Below are positions 32,470 through 44,032 of a stretch of DNA of 64,000 bases, piece after piece. The notes beneath the pieces are model-generated. The model was not told the origin of the DNA, searched no databases, and worked only from the letters and a program-made list of their open reading frames with translations. A program made the position numbers and the translations under genes. Numbering within the stretch: the stretch's first letter is position 1; every line of letters starts with the position of its first letter. Origin of the DNA: Delphinapterus leucas (Eukaryota; Chordata; Mammalia; Artiodactyla; Monodontidae); contig NW_022098076.1 in NCBI RefSeq assembly GCF_002288925.2, positions 89,512,182 through 89,576,181 on the forward strand. The letters run 5' to 3'.

Positions 32470-33310
32470 CACACCAAGGAAGATGCACCCAGATTAAAAC
32501 TGGAAGTCACTGCCCGGGCCACCCTCTGTTAAACCTCGTCTGCCTAAGGTGTCTGCCTTCGTTGGTGGCGCTTGCATGACCAGTGTTCACTAGAAACCAG
32601 GGAGTCATATCAGAATCTCTGCTCTCCCCATCTCCTCCCTACAACCCCATCAGTGTCACCTCCTGAATCTCTTTAATCCATCCCTCTTCTCCTCTCCCAA
32701 TGCTATGACCTGAGACCATGTCAACACACTCTGTCTTCTGGAATAACCTAAAGACATGGTTACATTTGAGGTCTCCCAACCTCTTCCCCTTCCTTTCGAT
32801 CTATCCTCCCCACTGCTATACTCCCCAAGTGCATTTTTAAAAATTCACGTGTTTTTGTTTTAATCCTTTGCATAAAGCCCTCCCCATCCTACAAAATGAA
32901 GCTCTACCCTCATCTGTCCTCCTGTCTTTGATGATCTTTCCAGACTCATCTCTTGCTGTTCCAGACACTTCTGCCTCTCTAGTCAACCTGAAATACGTGT
33001 AGCTCCTCAGATAGGAATTGTTCTTTTATGTCTCTGTGCCTTTGCATGTGCTGGTCTGGCTGCCCCAAGCTCCTTACTTGCTGTAAGTTCCACCTCATCC
33101 TCCCTAAGCTTTATCTCAGTTCAGCCTTTTCTGATCTGGCCAGACTCCCTTCCCTGTGCCCCTTATACTAGCATTTATTTTAATTTATTGCGATTTTTTT
33201 TGTTTATGTGTTTGTTCCGCTCATGGAGTGTGAACTTCTCAGTGTCCTTCTTAGCACAATCCCTGGCATGTGGTACATGCTTAATAATAAAGGTTTACAG
33301 AATGACCACA
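32470..33310 (+). mobile_element. L2 3' region, about 0.8 kb
   Basis: The best L2 in the window. In order: 'accagggagtcatatcagaa', 'ctttaatccatccctcttct', 'ataaagccctccccatccta', 'ctctgtgcctttgcatgtgc', 'catcctccctaagctttatc', 'ggagtgtgaacttctcagtg' and the end 'ggtacatgcttaataataaa'. This is the sense strand of the L2 3' region. No open ORF2 remains. Confidence 0.75.
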
Positions 33311-33460
33311 TGCACAAACGTCTGATGATTTGGTGTCGTTAACCATGGTTTTATGGGGAAAGCAATTGATGGATTACGAACTAGATGCATTCCTAATAAT
33401 TTAGATAATGCCAAAGTCAGTCTTATATAAAATTAAGCCAACCAAGTACGCAAGTATACC

Positions 33461-33910
33461 TGTACTAGGCTAAACTGTGCCCCCATTCAAATTTGTGTGC
33501 TTCTCAGAACCTCAGAATGTGACCTTATTTGGAAATAGGGTTGTTGCAGATATAATTAGTTCAGGTGAAATCATACTGGTGTAGGGATGGCCTTTAATCC
33601 AATATGACTGGTGTACTTATAAGAAGAGGAGAAGAGACACAGACACAAAGGGAGAATGCAGTGTGACCAAAGAGGTAGAAATTGGAGTGATGCAGCTACA
33701 GGCTGACAATGCCAGGGGTTGTTTGCAGCGCAAAAACCTGGGAGAGAGCCCTGAAACAGATTCTCTCCTACAGCCTTCAGCAAGAGTTTGGCTCTGCTGA
33801 GACCTTGATTTCAGACTTCTAGCCTCCAGAACATTCAAAGAATAAATATCCATTGTTTTAAGCCACCCAGCTTGTGGCACCTCGTTTCACTGCCCTGGGA
33901 AACTAATACA
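33461..33910 (+). mobile_element. MLT1 (MaLR) solo LTR
   Basis: Nearly full length in sense: 'aacctcagaatgtgacctta', 'tttggaaatagggttgttgc', 'atgactggtgtacttataag', 'gaccttgatttcagacttct', 'agcctccagaac' and 'ttgttttaagccacccagct', ending 'aaactaataca'. No internal retroviral genes are attached. Confidence 0.88.
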
Positions 33911-34125
33911 GCACCACAGCCTGAGTTCAAGCATCCCTAGGAGGAGGGAGGTAGGGATGCCAATGAGTTATGGCATCTCCTTCCAACAACAGTTGATCGG
34001 CGTGAAATGCGATATGCTAATTAAAGTTTCCTTTCTCTTTCCACAAATGCCCCCAGTGTAATGACGATGACTGAGAACACATCCCGCAGAAAAGCCAAAC
34101 GAATGGTAAATAAAAGTGGTGGAAA

Positions 34126-34379
34126 TGGACATATATACACTACCAAACGTAAGGTAGATAGCTAGTGGGAAGCAGCCGCATAGCACAGGGAGATCAGCTC
34201 AGTGCTTTGTGACCACCTGGAGGGGTGGGATAGGGAGGGTGGGAGGGAGGGAGACGCAAGAGGGAAGAGATATGGGAACATATGTATATGTATAACTGAT
34301 TCACTTTGTTATAAAGCAGAAACTAACACACTATTGTAAAGCAATTATACCCCAATAAAGATGTTAAAAAAAAAAAGGG
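34126..34379 (+). mobile_element. Young L1 3' end, copy A
   Basis: 'tggacatatatacactacca', 'gtgggaagcagccgcatagc', 'cacctggaggggtgggatag', 'gtaaagcaattataccccaa', then AATAAAG and poly(A). 'ggtggaaa' at 34118-34125 and 34380-34387 is a short target duplication. It is almost the same sequence as copy B at 58581-58848 and is truncated at the same base. Confidence 0.88.
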
Positions 34380-34387
34380 GGTGGAAA

Positions 34388-34734
34388 GATTGTGGGTCAA
34401 GGCCAGAGTTCCTTCCCATTTTTTCCTCTTTTGACTGATCTTTAAACAATTTGGTCCTTTAAACAATCATGGGATTCTAAGTGAACTATGAGACCACTTT
34501 ATCTCTAGATCCAAGCATTCTAAGAAAGGGGATGAGTCAGAGAAAAGGCAAATGGCCAGGCTCAAAGAGAGAGGGGGAGGGGAGGGTAGCAGGGCTGGAG
34601 AGGGAGAGGGGATGAATCCTGGGGCCTTTTGAATGTTCCTCTCCAGAGAGGAAGCTTCCAGGAGGGTGTCTCCTGGCCCCTCTCAGTTCTCTGGTGTTTT
34701 CCATTATCCTATTTGTCTGCTCTTGAACAAATGC
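34388..34734. other. Unassigned DNA
   Basis: G/A-rich sequence, no repeat or gene recognised. Confidence 0.35.
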
Positions 34735-35692
34735 CAGGCTGGTTTTTTAAAAATTATATTTTGGCTTTGTAATATGTATTCACATATGATAGGGCAAGAT
34801 CCTCCCTTTATATTCTGTTTCTAAAGGTGACAATGGTGAACTGGAAAGCTTCAAAGAAAAACTAGCCTGTAGGATTTGTTTTTGAGGCAGAAACCTTTGG
34901 AGGTGGCTTATCTATTCACATACTTTTTTTTTCTCCCAAGTCCATATTTTCAGTAAAGTTTTATATGTGGGGAAAAATCCCCCTGCAATTTTGGTTGGTA
35001 TTGCTTTGAATCGATAGATTAATTTGGTGAGAAATGATATCTTTATAACATTCAATTATCCTATATAAGAATATGGAATTTCTCTCCATTTATCTAGATT
35101 ATTTTCTATGTCCTTTATTAAATTTTGGTGCTTAGAGATGTCTAGGGTGTTCTTGGTTAATCCCTAAATACTTATAAATGTTTTGGTGCTTTTGTAAATG
35201 TTTTCTTATTTCTTATATTATGTTCTAGCCGGTTATTGCTGATGTTAATAAGTTACATAGATTTTTTTGAACTTACCTCTAATATGGCAAATCTATAGAA
35301 TTATCTTATTAATTCTAATTGTTAATCTGTTGTTTTCATTTTCTAGGTGGAAGATGACATCATCCTCAAAGAATGATAACTTTGTATTTCACCTGCTAAT
35401 CTCTTATTCCTCTTTCTTCAATTTGAGCCAGGACTTCCAGTTTTATGGCAAGCATTTGCATTGATAACAGACATTTTTGTGTCGTACACAAACATAATGA
35501 GAATGCAGCCAAAGGTTTCCACTGAGCATATTTGCCATAAATTTGGGGTATATAACCTTTATTCAGTAAGGACATTCCTTTCTCTGCCAGGTTTGCCAGC
35601 CGTCAAATCTGATCAAATACTTTTTCAACATGTTTGGAGATAATTGTGCTATTTCCTCCTAAGTCTATGAATGTGGCAAATTACACCGATTC

Positions 35693-36385
35693 TTTTTTTT
35701 TTAATTACACTTTTATTTATACTGGCTATCTTCAAAAATAAAATACAGAAAAATAAAGAGAAAATTAAGATTTTTAAGTTATAGTACAAAGATCCTATAT
35801 ATACTCAATTTCTAGAATTATTTCTTTCAGGACATATGTAAATATAAAAATCTGTGGGACAGCACTCCATTAATCAATTACTGTAGTGGTGTAAATAATA
35901 CTCTCAAATCAATTTACCTTCTTAAATGAGAAGATCAAGAATATGCCATTAAATAAGAGTTCTGCCATTGGACTTCCCTGGTGGTGCAGTGGTTAAGAAT
36001 CTGCCTGCCAGTGCAGGGGACACGGGTTTGATCCCTGGTCTAGGAAGATCCCACATGCCGCGGAGCAAGCCTGTGAGCCACAGCTACTGAGCCTGTGCTC
36101 TAGAACCCATGAGCCACAACTACTGAGCCCGCATGCCACAACTACTGAAGCCCACGCACCTAGAGCCCGTGCTCTGCAACAAGAGAAGCCACCACAATGA
36201 GAAGCCCATGCACTGCAATGAAGAGTAGCTCCGGCTCGCTGCAACTAGAGAAAGCCCACGTGCAGCAAGGAAGACCCAACTCAGCCAAAAATTTAGAATT
36301 AATTAATTAATTAAAAAATAAAGTTCTTGGTGAAAATGAAAAATGTGTCTTTAAAAAAAAAAGTTCTGCCATTTAAAAACTTTTA
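35693..36385 (-). pseudogene. Processed retrocopy of an mRNA 3' end, with a SINE inside
   Basis: A non-L1 block interrupts the L1M. On the plus strand it begins with a T run (35693-35702) and has TTTATT at 35712-35717. On the minus strand this reads AATAAA, about 10 bases before a poly(A) tail: a polyadenylated transcript end. The flanks 'acaccgattc' (35683-35692) and 'acactgattc' (36386-36395) form a target duplication (9/10) at the point where L1 sequence resumes. After removing the CHR SINE and its duplicated site, the retrocopy is about 290 bp. It is all AT-rich, UTR-like and non-coding. The parent gene is not recognised. Confidence 0.65.
35970..36361 (+). mobile_element. CHR SINE, long form, with two A-tracts
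   Basis: The head is 'ggacttccctggtggtgcag', B box 'cacgggtttgatccctgg', and the body ends 'gacccaactcagccaaaa'. 'agttctgccatt' at 35958-35969 and 36362-36373 is a perfect target duplication. After the first A/T tail (to about 36322) come about 30 non-tail bases (36323-36352) and then a second A run before the duplication. That suggests a short 3' transduction or read-through transcript. Confidence 0.95.
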
Positions 36386-36922
36386 ACACTGATTCATTTT
36401 CTGATATGAAACGTTTTATCCAGAGCCAATTCAGTATGATGAGTTAGTTTTAAATGCACTGTTGGATTTGGGTAGCGAGCATTTTAGTTGGGGGTTTTGA
36501 TCCTATATTTGTAAGTGAAATGGCCTATGGCTTCTCTTCTGGTGTCACCCTTATCTAATTTTAGAATCAAGAGTACAGATGACATAAAATGAGTGGTAGC
36601 TTATTTCTTCTTTTGCTTTCTGGAACAATTTGTGTAATATAGAAATTAACTGTTTCTTGAAAGTTGGGTAGAACTCATCAGTGGAACCATCTGGAGCTGG
36701 GTTAAAGGGAGAGGTAAGGTCTTTAAGGGCAATTTCAGCATCCTTAATATTACCAGTGTATTCATGTTCTATTTCTTCTTGCTCCAATTTGACATTCTCC
36801 TTTTTTTTTTTTTCTGGGAACACATCCACCAGATTTCCACATTTTAAAATGTGTATATGCTTACAATATGCTTTTTATTATTTTTAAACCTGTGAGACTG
36901 TAGTTAATTATTTTTCATTCTT

Positions 36923-37136
36923 TTTGTTTGTTTTTGCTTTTTTTGCGGTACGCAGGCCTCTCGCTGTTGTGGCCTCTCCTGTTGCGGAGCACAGGCTCCG
37001 GACGCGCAGGCTCAGCGGCCATGGCTCACGGGCCCAGCCGCTCCGCGGCATGTGGGATCTTCCCGGACCGGGGCACGAACCCGCGTCCCCTGCATCGGCA
37101 GGTGGACTCTCAACCACTGTGCCACCAGGGAAGCCC
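36923..37136 (-). mobile_element. CHR SINE, short form, perfect 14-bp TSD
   Basis: The plus strand reads from a T-rich tail through 'ttgcggtacgcaggcctctc' and 'ggctcacgggcccagccgct' to 'gtgccaccagggaagccc'. 'tatttttcattctt' flanks it at 36909-36922 and 37137-37150. It lies within the ancient L1M ORF2. Frames on both strands are artefacts of the SINE. Confidence 0.97.
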
Positions 37137-38195
37137 TATTTTTCATTCTTCATTTTGATTATTTGCATCTTTTCTCTCCTTCTTTCTTTTTTTCTTGATC
37201 AGCCTTGCTGGAGATTGTTTATTTTAATAATCTTTTCAAAGAATCAGCTTTTGGCTCTGTGAATCTTCTCTGTTGTTTTATTCTCCGTTTGATTGATGTC
37301 TGCAACTACCTGTGTTATTCCCTTTTATTATTTTTTTAGTTTGCCTTGTTGGTCTTTTTTCAACTTCTTGAGTTGAACACTTCATCAATTTACTGTTAAC
37401 TTGCTTATTTCCTGATAATGGTATTTAAAGTGATGAATGTCTCTTTAGACACTATTTTAGGTATGTCTCATATTTTTGACATGAAGTGTTTTCACCCTCA
37501 TTTAGTTTTAAATATGTTTTAATTTACTCTATAATTTTCTTCTTAACCTTACAAAGATATGGTATTTTACAACTAGCCTTTTATTGTTAATTTATGATTG
37601 TGTTGCATGGTGGTTGGAGAACACAGTAGGTAAACATTAATTTCTTAGAACTCCTTTTATGATAAATACATGCATATTTTTGTATGTGTTTCAGATTTGG
37701 TTGAAAAGAACATGCATTCTTTGTTTATTTGGTATTGCATTCTACATATATCTAATAGTTCCAGCTTATTAATGGTACTGTGAAGGTCTTTGGTATCTGT
37801 GTTTTTTATTTTTAATTTTAAAATTTTGCCTACTATGTCTATCATTTTCAGGGAAAGGTAGGTTAAACTCTCCAGTACTGTTGGTTGGCTGACTTCTCTG
37901 CCTTTCTGTCAATTGTTGCATCTCAGAGTTTGAGGTTGTATTGTTTGATGCATATATGCTTGTGAGAGATGGACCTTTTTAGTTTATAGTGCCTTTTACT
38001 AACATACAAATATAAAACATCCTTCTTTGCTCCTTATGACACTATCTTCTTTAAATTCTATTTCAACTGATATTGAAATTTATATCTTTTTGCCTTCTCC
38101 TGGTATCTAACTGGCTTATCTTTTTCCATCCTTTCATTTTCAAGCTCTGTGTGTCCTTTTTCTCAAGTGTCTCTTGTAAACAGCATGCTGTTGCA

Positions 38196-40453
38196 AATGC
38201 CAAAGGCCAGGCCCACGTGTGTGTGGACCTGAGTAATTTCTGAAGAGTCAGGGACTGACTTCAGAGTGGAGAGTCCCACGTATCACAGGCCATGAGCATC
38301 ACTCCTCCTGCCACCATGACCTTAGTCTGCTTCTCTGGTCAGGGAGAAGCAGCCCTGGAATAAGGCAGTCCCTTGGGTTGACATCAGCACTGGTGGCTCA
38401 GAGGTGGGGAATAGAGATGTGATTGCCTGAGAGAAGCTGGCCGGTCTCCCTACACCAGTTCCCATTAGCACCCAGCCAGCAGGGCTTTTGCTTTGCCCTG
38501 ATGATACCCTAGTGTTACATAAAATGAGCCAAAGACAGCCTCTGTGTACCAGCCCCTAGGTTGTTTATTTCTTCACTGCAGGCTGAGACACATTAGCACA
38601 AAACCTCACTGCTGCCAGACTCAACTTTTACATATCCAGTTATTTAAAAAATAGCCCAAAATAAGCAAAATTTTAGCCATTGAAAACCTACTTCTTTGTG
38701 TATCCTAGGAAACCCAACCTGACACCTGTTACCTATTAATAAGATAGGGTCTTGTAGTTTTAACACTGGCCTTCAGAGTTCTCTGATGCAGAGCCTCTCC
38801 GGTCTCACCTAGACGTGTAAGTTCTCTCTCCCCCTGAGTTCCCTTGCCCTCCTCCCCTTCTAAGAAGGGACCCCACAAAAATCCTGCCTGAGGGACTTTC
38901 CCCACCATCAAAGCCTCACAAGATAAAGCTTGTGTGTGCTATTGCCACCTTGTGGTCATGTCTTTTTCTTAGATCAGCCCCAGATCCCTCCAACTCCTCC
39001 CTACACCCGTGGACCCTGGAACCAATGGAACAGGCAGCAGCTACCACTCTCTGATTAAAGTGGCAGGAAGTGACTGTCAGGGCAATGTTGGCAGAACTCA
39101 AGAAACTATTCTCTAAGTGGTCTTGCTGCCACCCTGGGTGGGGGAGACTCCCCCCTGGCCCCTAGACATGAGTTCGAGGCAGCATCCAGTCTCCCATGGC
39201 TTCTCTGGCTTTCACTGGTGGTGGTGGAAACATGGTTTACTTCTTTGCTTGTTCTCTTGCTTTTGCAAGTTAAATACATTTCTTTTCCCCATTATCAAAA
39301 TAATGCTGAGGTAGTTTTTTTTAGTTGGAAATAAAAATAGTAGAAAAGAAGAAAAAGTTGCAAACATTTTTATTATCAAAGACAAGCCTAGTTAACAGTT
39401 GGATGTGTTTCCTTCAAATCTTTTTTTTTTTTAGTTCAGTTTTTGTCTTACATTTATTAAGATCATGTGGTGCATTCAAAATTGTGCATCATGACGTTTA
39501 AGTTTATTTTCCCCTGTTTGTAAAGGAATTGCGTGCTCATCACAGAAAAGCTGCTTCTTGGTAGTTTGTTGACTGTTCTCATCTGAAAAGTATCCAGAGA
39601 TTCAGGCCCATCATTATGAGTTTTGAAGATGCAGAAAATCACTGCTCTAGTCTTTGGCACTAAAAATGGCCATTATGTTGTTCCACTAATCTACGGTCTT
39701 TGTAAAGGGAGACGAAAAATCTTTTTGTTTAGCTGTTCTCACATCAAAACTGCATAGAGCTTGGATGCTATTATCAAGTGTCAGAACACAATGGCATAGT
39801 TATTATTTAGGTAGACATTTAGACTGGCAAAAGTTTCCATCTGAGCTGAGAGGACAAACAGGAGATGTGGAGTCCATGCATGTTTCCTCTGACCGAGGAT
39901 CAGAGGCATCCCTCCCCCTGCTACATCTTGGCATTAACACCCTTGACAAAACCCTGAGAGGGGGAATAAAAGACACAAGAAGGACCAAAGTTAATATTTC
40001 CATCGGCTGGGGAGAATGAGGGTTAAGTCAGAGACTGGGTAAAGTTATTGAACATACCCATGTGTGGGGAAGGAGAGTCATACCCACTGCAAATATCTAA
40101 GCCACTTGGAATCCTGAGTTTGTGAGATCCTGGAGTGCCTGTGACTCTCCAGTGAGATTGTAGATTGGTCTGTACAGGTTTATGAGCCCCAACTGTGTGT
40201 AAATCTTCCCAACTCCATGTTCAGTGAATTCATGTTGGTAGCTTGAAATTGCCTACAGTGGTAGTATTTACACCACAGAAATAGGCAAATGCTACAAATC
40301 AGGTTTTGGGTTTTTTTTCCCTCCCACTCCCAAAAGCTAATTGTTAATTATTTATTAGCACACCACTGCCTCAGATGTCCAGAAACAACAGAATGTAGGA
40401 AAAGCAACAAACTGCTGTGCAGGACTGACAGAGTCCTGTGTTTTACTCATGGG
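38196..40453. other. Long unassigned stretch
   Basis: More than 2 kb with no repeat family I can name and no gene. The part 38200-39300 has a mixed composition that could hide an old LTR ('ctattgccaccttgtggtca', 'ccctgggtgggggagactcc'), but I cannot support that. Frames of 60-84 codons are unsupported. A CTCF-like site is listed separately. Confidence 0.4.
38943..38958 (-). promoter_or_regulatory. Candidate CTCF site
   Basis: The minus strand reads TGACCACAAGGTGGCAATA across 38941-38959, close to the CTCF core (CCACNAGGTGGCA). The site is not inside a recognised SINE. Without occupancy or conservation data it remains a motif match. Confidence 0.4.
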
Positions 40454-40473
40454 GACTGCATCTCCCAAGGTGC
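40454..40473 (+). promoter_or_regulatory. ZNF143-like motif
   Basis: 'gactgcatctcccaaggtgc' resembles the ACTACAATTCCCAGAATGC motif with several changes. 'acttcctg', an ETS-like word, follows about 25 bases later (40498). It is weaker than the site at 6.7 kb. Confidence 0.25.
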
Positions 40474-41019
40474 GATGCAGCACCCAGAGTCTACCCCACT
40501 TCCTGTAGTGTGGTTTTCTGGGGTGGGTTGGGAAGATTGTTGGGGATGGGGCTCTAGGGGTGGAGCAGGCTGCCCTAACAGGGCTCCAACAGCAGCTCCC
40601 ACACAATAAAATTTTGCTAAATTACCTTGTTGGTAGAGAAAGTTCCGTTTTCTTTTTTTTCCTTCTCTGCCCAGATCTTCTCAGATCTTTTAATCAATTC
40701 ACATATTAAATACTTGGGGGCGTCAGCCACGTACCAATCACTGTGCTCTGTACCTGGGATGCAGTGGTGAATCCTGCCAAGGGTAGTAAAGCCACACCAC
40801 TTCCTCCCGGAAATGCAAGGTGCCACTCTTCCTGTTGGGGTCTGTACTGATGTGAGGGCACGTATGTGAGAGCTGCCCCTTGTGGCTCTTGACTCCATTT
40901 TAGTGAGGTTATTAATTTTCACGATAACAATTGTAGAGATACTGAATGCACGTTCATAAAATTTCCGGCTAAGCTGACTCTTAAACACAGCAAATAATGC
41001 TCATTTTTTTTAAGTAGCA
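40474..41019. other. Unassigned DNA with a possible L2 piece
   Basis: About 40690-40760 ('taccaatcactgtgctctgt', 'gggatgcagtggtgaatcct') resembles antisense L2. The rest is unassigned. Confidence 0.35.
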
Positions 41020-41100
41020 TTAATTTATTCATTGAATAAATATTTACTGTGCATCTACTTGTGTGCCAGGGACAATGCCAGGAGCCGGCTTTCCACTGCC
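41020..41100 (-). mobile_element. L2 3' end fragment
   Basis: 'ttcattgaataaatatttac', 'tgtgcatctacttgtgtgcc' and 'agggacaatgccaggagcc' are the antisense L2 terminus. Confidence 0.6.
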
Positions 41101-41169
41101 CCCTCTCTCATGGAACATAATAATGTCTCCCAGTGTATGAAATTTCATTTTTCAACGGTATTTCAAATG

Positions 41170-42060
41170 TCAGTTAGTAACTGACAAAGATCCTGTCCTT
41201 AAACAAACTTTAGCCGGGCTCTTCTGAGTCCTGTATTTAACAAGGCCTTGCCCTTGGCCTCTGTCCTTGGCCTGGTCAGTCCAGTTTTAGCAAGAATCCT
41301 GCTGGGTCCGTTTACCAAAAATCCCACACCCTTATTATAGAATAAGAAATATACATTTGGCTTCTGTCCCAGTTTCCTGGCATATAGCTTCTAAAACCCT
41401 TGGAATCTCTGAAGTCATACATGTCTTTTTAGATGTTAATGAAAAGACCAGTGGGTGGGGGCTGGTTTCCAGGGAAACCAACTGTGTGATTAGAGGGTTG
41501 GAACTTTCAGCCCACCCCTCACCCCTAACGCACAGAGGAGAGAGGGGCTGGAGGTGGAGTTAATCACGAAGGGTCAATGTTTGAATCAACCAGCTCTCCA
41601 TAAAATACCCCATACGAGGGGGTGAGGAGAGCTTCCAGGTTGGTGAACACATGGAGGTGCTGGGAGGGGGCCACATCCAGAGAAAGCATGAAAGCTCTGT
41701 ACCAAGCTTTGGCTGTTCTTAAGTTGTATCCTTTCTAATAAATGGGTAATAGCAAGTAAAGTAATTTCCTGGGTTTTGTGAGCCATTCTAGCAAATTATC
41801 AAACCCAAGGAGGGAGTCATGGGAACCCTTGATTTATAGCCATTTGGGCAGAAGTACAGGACTTGTGACTGACACCTGATGTGTGAGCAGTCTTGTGGGA
41901 CGGAGCCCTTGACTTGTGGAGTCTGCACTAACTCCAGTAGTTTGCAACAGAATTGAATTGCAGGACACCCAGTTGGTATCTGGAGAGCTGGAGAACTGGA
42001 TGGTGTGGGGAACCCCACACATGTGGTGACAGAAATGCTGTGAAGAGAATAAAAGAAAGT
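41170..42060 (+). mobile_element. Old ERV-type LTR
   Basis: The 3' half matches a well-known mammalian ERV LTR in sense: AATAAA near 41739 after 'gttgtatcctttct', then 'tgtgagccattctagcaaat', 'aacccaaggagggagtcatg', 'gcagtcttgtgggacggagc', 'attgcaggacacccagttgg' and 'gtggggaaccccacacatgt'. The 5' half ('gctgggtccgtttaccaaaa') is less certain. I see no gag, pol or env sequence. The copy is old and non-coding. Confidence 0.55.
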
Positions 42061-42489
42061 GGATTTTTTTCTTTATTTGGTATCTGACCACCCTGGATAT
42101 CTGATCAAAGCCCTCCCCCCAGAAGCCAGGATATATCGAAGTTTTTGCAACAAAAGACCAGGTAGTCGGAACATCAAAGGATGACTGTTAATAAAAGAAA
42201 ACCAGACATCTCAAGTTAGGGAATTTAGTGATTTTCTATGTAAGGGAAGATGCAAGAGGCTGGACTCACTGAAATCATTCCTTTGATACACACCTCAGCT
42301 ATCTGGGGCCAGCATCCTGTGTTTTCTCATGCAGAGTTTCCTCAGGTGCACCGTGAAGGCGGCTACAGCAGCCAACTGCTACATGGGCTTGGCAGTGGGC
42401 AGCCTGCGTTTGTCTCCATCCTGAGTTCCCTCAGGGCTCACCATCCCGGCAGCTGTAATGTGATGGCTTGACGGCTGCAACATCCTTTG
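42061..42489. other. Unassigned DNA
   Basis: No repeat or gene recognised. It may contain the decayed internal edge of the preceding LTR. Confidence 0.3.
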
Positions 42490-42722
42490 TTTCCTGAAAT
42501 GGCAGAGGCAATATGTTAGAAAATGCGAAGTAATCACTAGTAACTGGAAGCATATCAATGGTTGCCTGGGGATGGGGAAGGGCTGTAGCGGAGGACTGTG
42601 AAATGAGGATGGAGTTTTGGGAGTGACGGAAGTGTTCACTATCTTGAATACGGGCATGGTTTCACAGACGTATTCGCATCAACAGTTATTAAATTGCACA
42701 CTTTAAATATGTCAAAAAAAAA
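42490..42722 (+). mobile_element. Old L1 3' end
   Basis: 'catatcaatggttgcctggg', 'gagtgacggaagtgttcact' and 'attaaattgcacactttaaa', then an A run, match the sense old L1M 3' UTR. 'gatggggaagggctgtag' is its G-rich part. Confidence 0.6.
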
Positions 42723-44032
42723 TCCCGCCCCCGCCAGTTCTCGTATCTTATCACCCTGGCTTGCCTTCAGCAGAAGTCTTGTCAAGTCCGTTTGACCAGA
42801 ATCCCCCTTACTTCTGGTGCTTTCTCTTAGTAATTTTCCATCCACAGACCCCACCCTCTGCTCCTCGTCTCCTGAGTAGTCTGCCTTACTGTTCTTTAAC
42901 AAATGGCACAAATAATTTTTCTTTAACATAACCTGCCCATGCCTTTATCATTAGAGCATATTTAAAGCGCTGGTTAGAATTCCTCTGCCCAGCTGATTAT
43001 GATTTTTCTATATATAACAGTAGATCTATTTTTCTCCCCTTCTCTGGAAAGGCAAATCATTCCATGAAATAGAGGCTGCAATTAATGTAAAACAGAAACC
43101 CTTGCTTAATGAATATATTCTTTAAGTCAGATCAACCTTTTATTGTAAGTCTTTCCCTCATATGACCAACAGGAAGTTCTGACATTCCTTGCTTTGCTGT
43201 AAAGTGAAATTATATATAAATCTACCTGGAACCATGTTGAAACTTGTATTTGTAGTCCAGTGAAAATCCACTGAAAAAGATCTCTCTCTCTTTGTGAGAA
43301 ACACATGTCTGAAATTGACGTCCTGCCACTACGAGCTCCTTTGATCAGTTGACCAACTTAGTATTAGCTTAAAAACTAAAACACCGTATTTGTCAAAAAC
43401 TTCGAAGAAAAGGATGACTTTCCCTGACACTAGCTAAAAGAAGAATGGAGCAAGAGTTTCTTTATATAGCTGTTCTTGACATAAATTAGACTCATGTGAG
43501 AAAAGGATGTCTAAATCTATATTCTAAATAATACAGCAGAGGATTACAAGGCAGACTGTGCAGATTGGAACAGCATTCCCTGGTTATTTTTACTACCGAT
43601 AAATGAATTGCTTCAGATAAAATATCTCCCTGTTCCTTTTCTCTCTCTTTCTCAGTATATTTCCCTCACTCCCTACCTTATGACCCCAACCTCTCCCTTT
43701 CCCACGTATTCACAGAACCACACATACAGAGACACACGTGCAGAGACACATCACAACTCCAAGTGGCAAGGAATCCATCCCCTGAGCATTTCAGTAAAAG
43801 TTTTCCTTCCTCATTTTCTTTCTATTTAATGCATTTTTCTGGTGCAAGAAGACTCACAGAAATAAAGAACAGAGGATCAAAGTTTGCTTCTAGCTCCACC
43901 CTTTCCAACTCTAAAAGGACCACCAGAATATGTAAACAGGAGAAATCAGTGTACTTGTTGGAAGTCAGGAGTAAGGGCCTCTGTATGTTGGAAAACCAAA
44001 GGGCGCAGAGCTGGTCTTCACATTGCCTCAAG
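42723..44032. other. Unassigned DNA
   Basis: The words 'gtcaagtccgtttgaccaga' with 'atccccctta' (42783 onward) resemble 'gctgggtccgtttaccaaaa' with 'atcccacacc' in the ERV LTR at 41.3 kb. This may be a second LTR fragment. The rest is unassigned. Confidence 0.35.

Larger units (their letters stand above)
34735..38195 (-). mobile_element. Ancient L1M ORF2, about 2.5 kb of L1 split by later insertions
   Basis: The plus strand follows antisense L1 ORF2 through its whole length: 'tttggttggtattgctttga' (34991), 'aatcagcttttggctctgtg' (37243) and 'gtctcttgtaaacagcatgc' (38169). The minus-strand frame at 36551-36829 keeps reverse-transcriptase leader residues resembling PxPDGxTxEFYxTFK (here FNPAPDGSTDEFYPTFKK). 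Many stops and indels make it dead. A 3'-UTR retrocopy (35693-36385) and a CHR SINE (36923-37136) are inserted in it. Confidence 0.8.

Noticed and set aside
41170..42060. Complete endogenous retrovirus
   Set aside because: Only LTR-like sequence is recognised. No gag, pol or env reading frame or remnant is visible around it.
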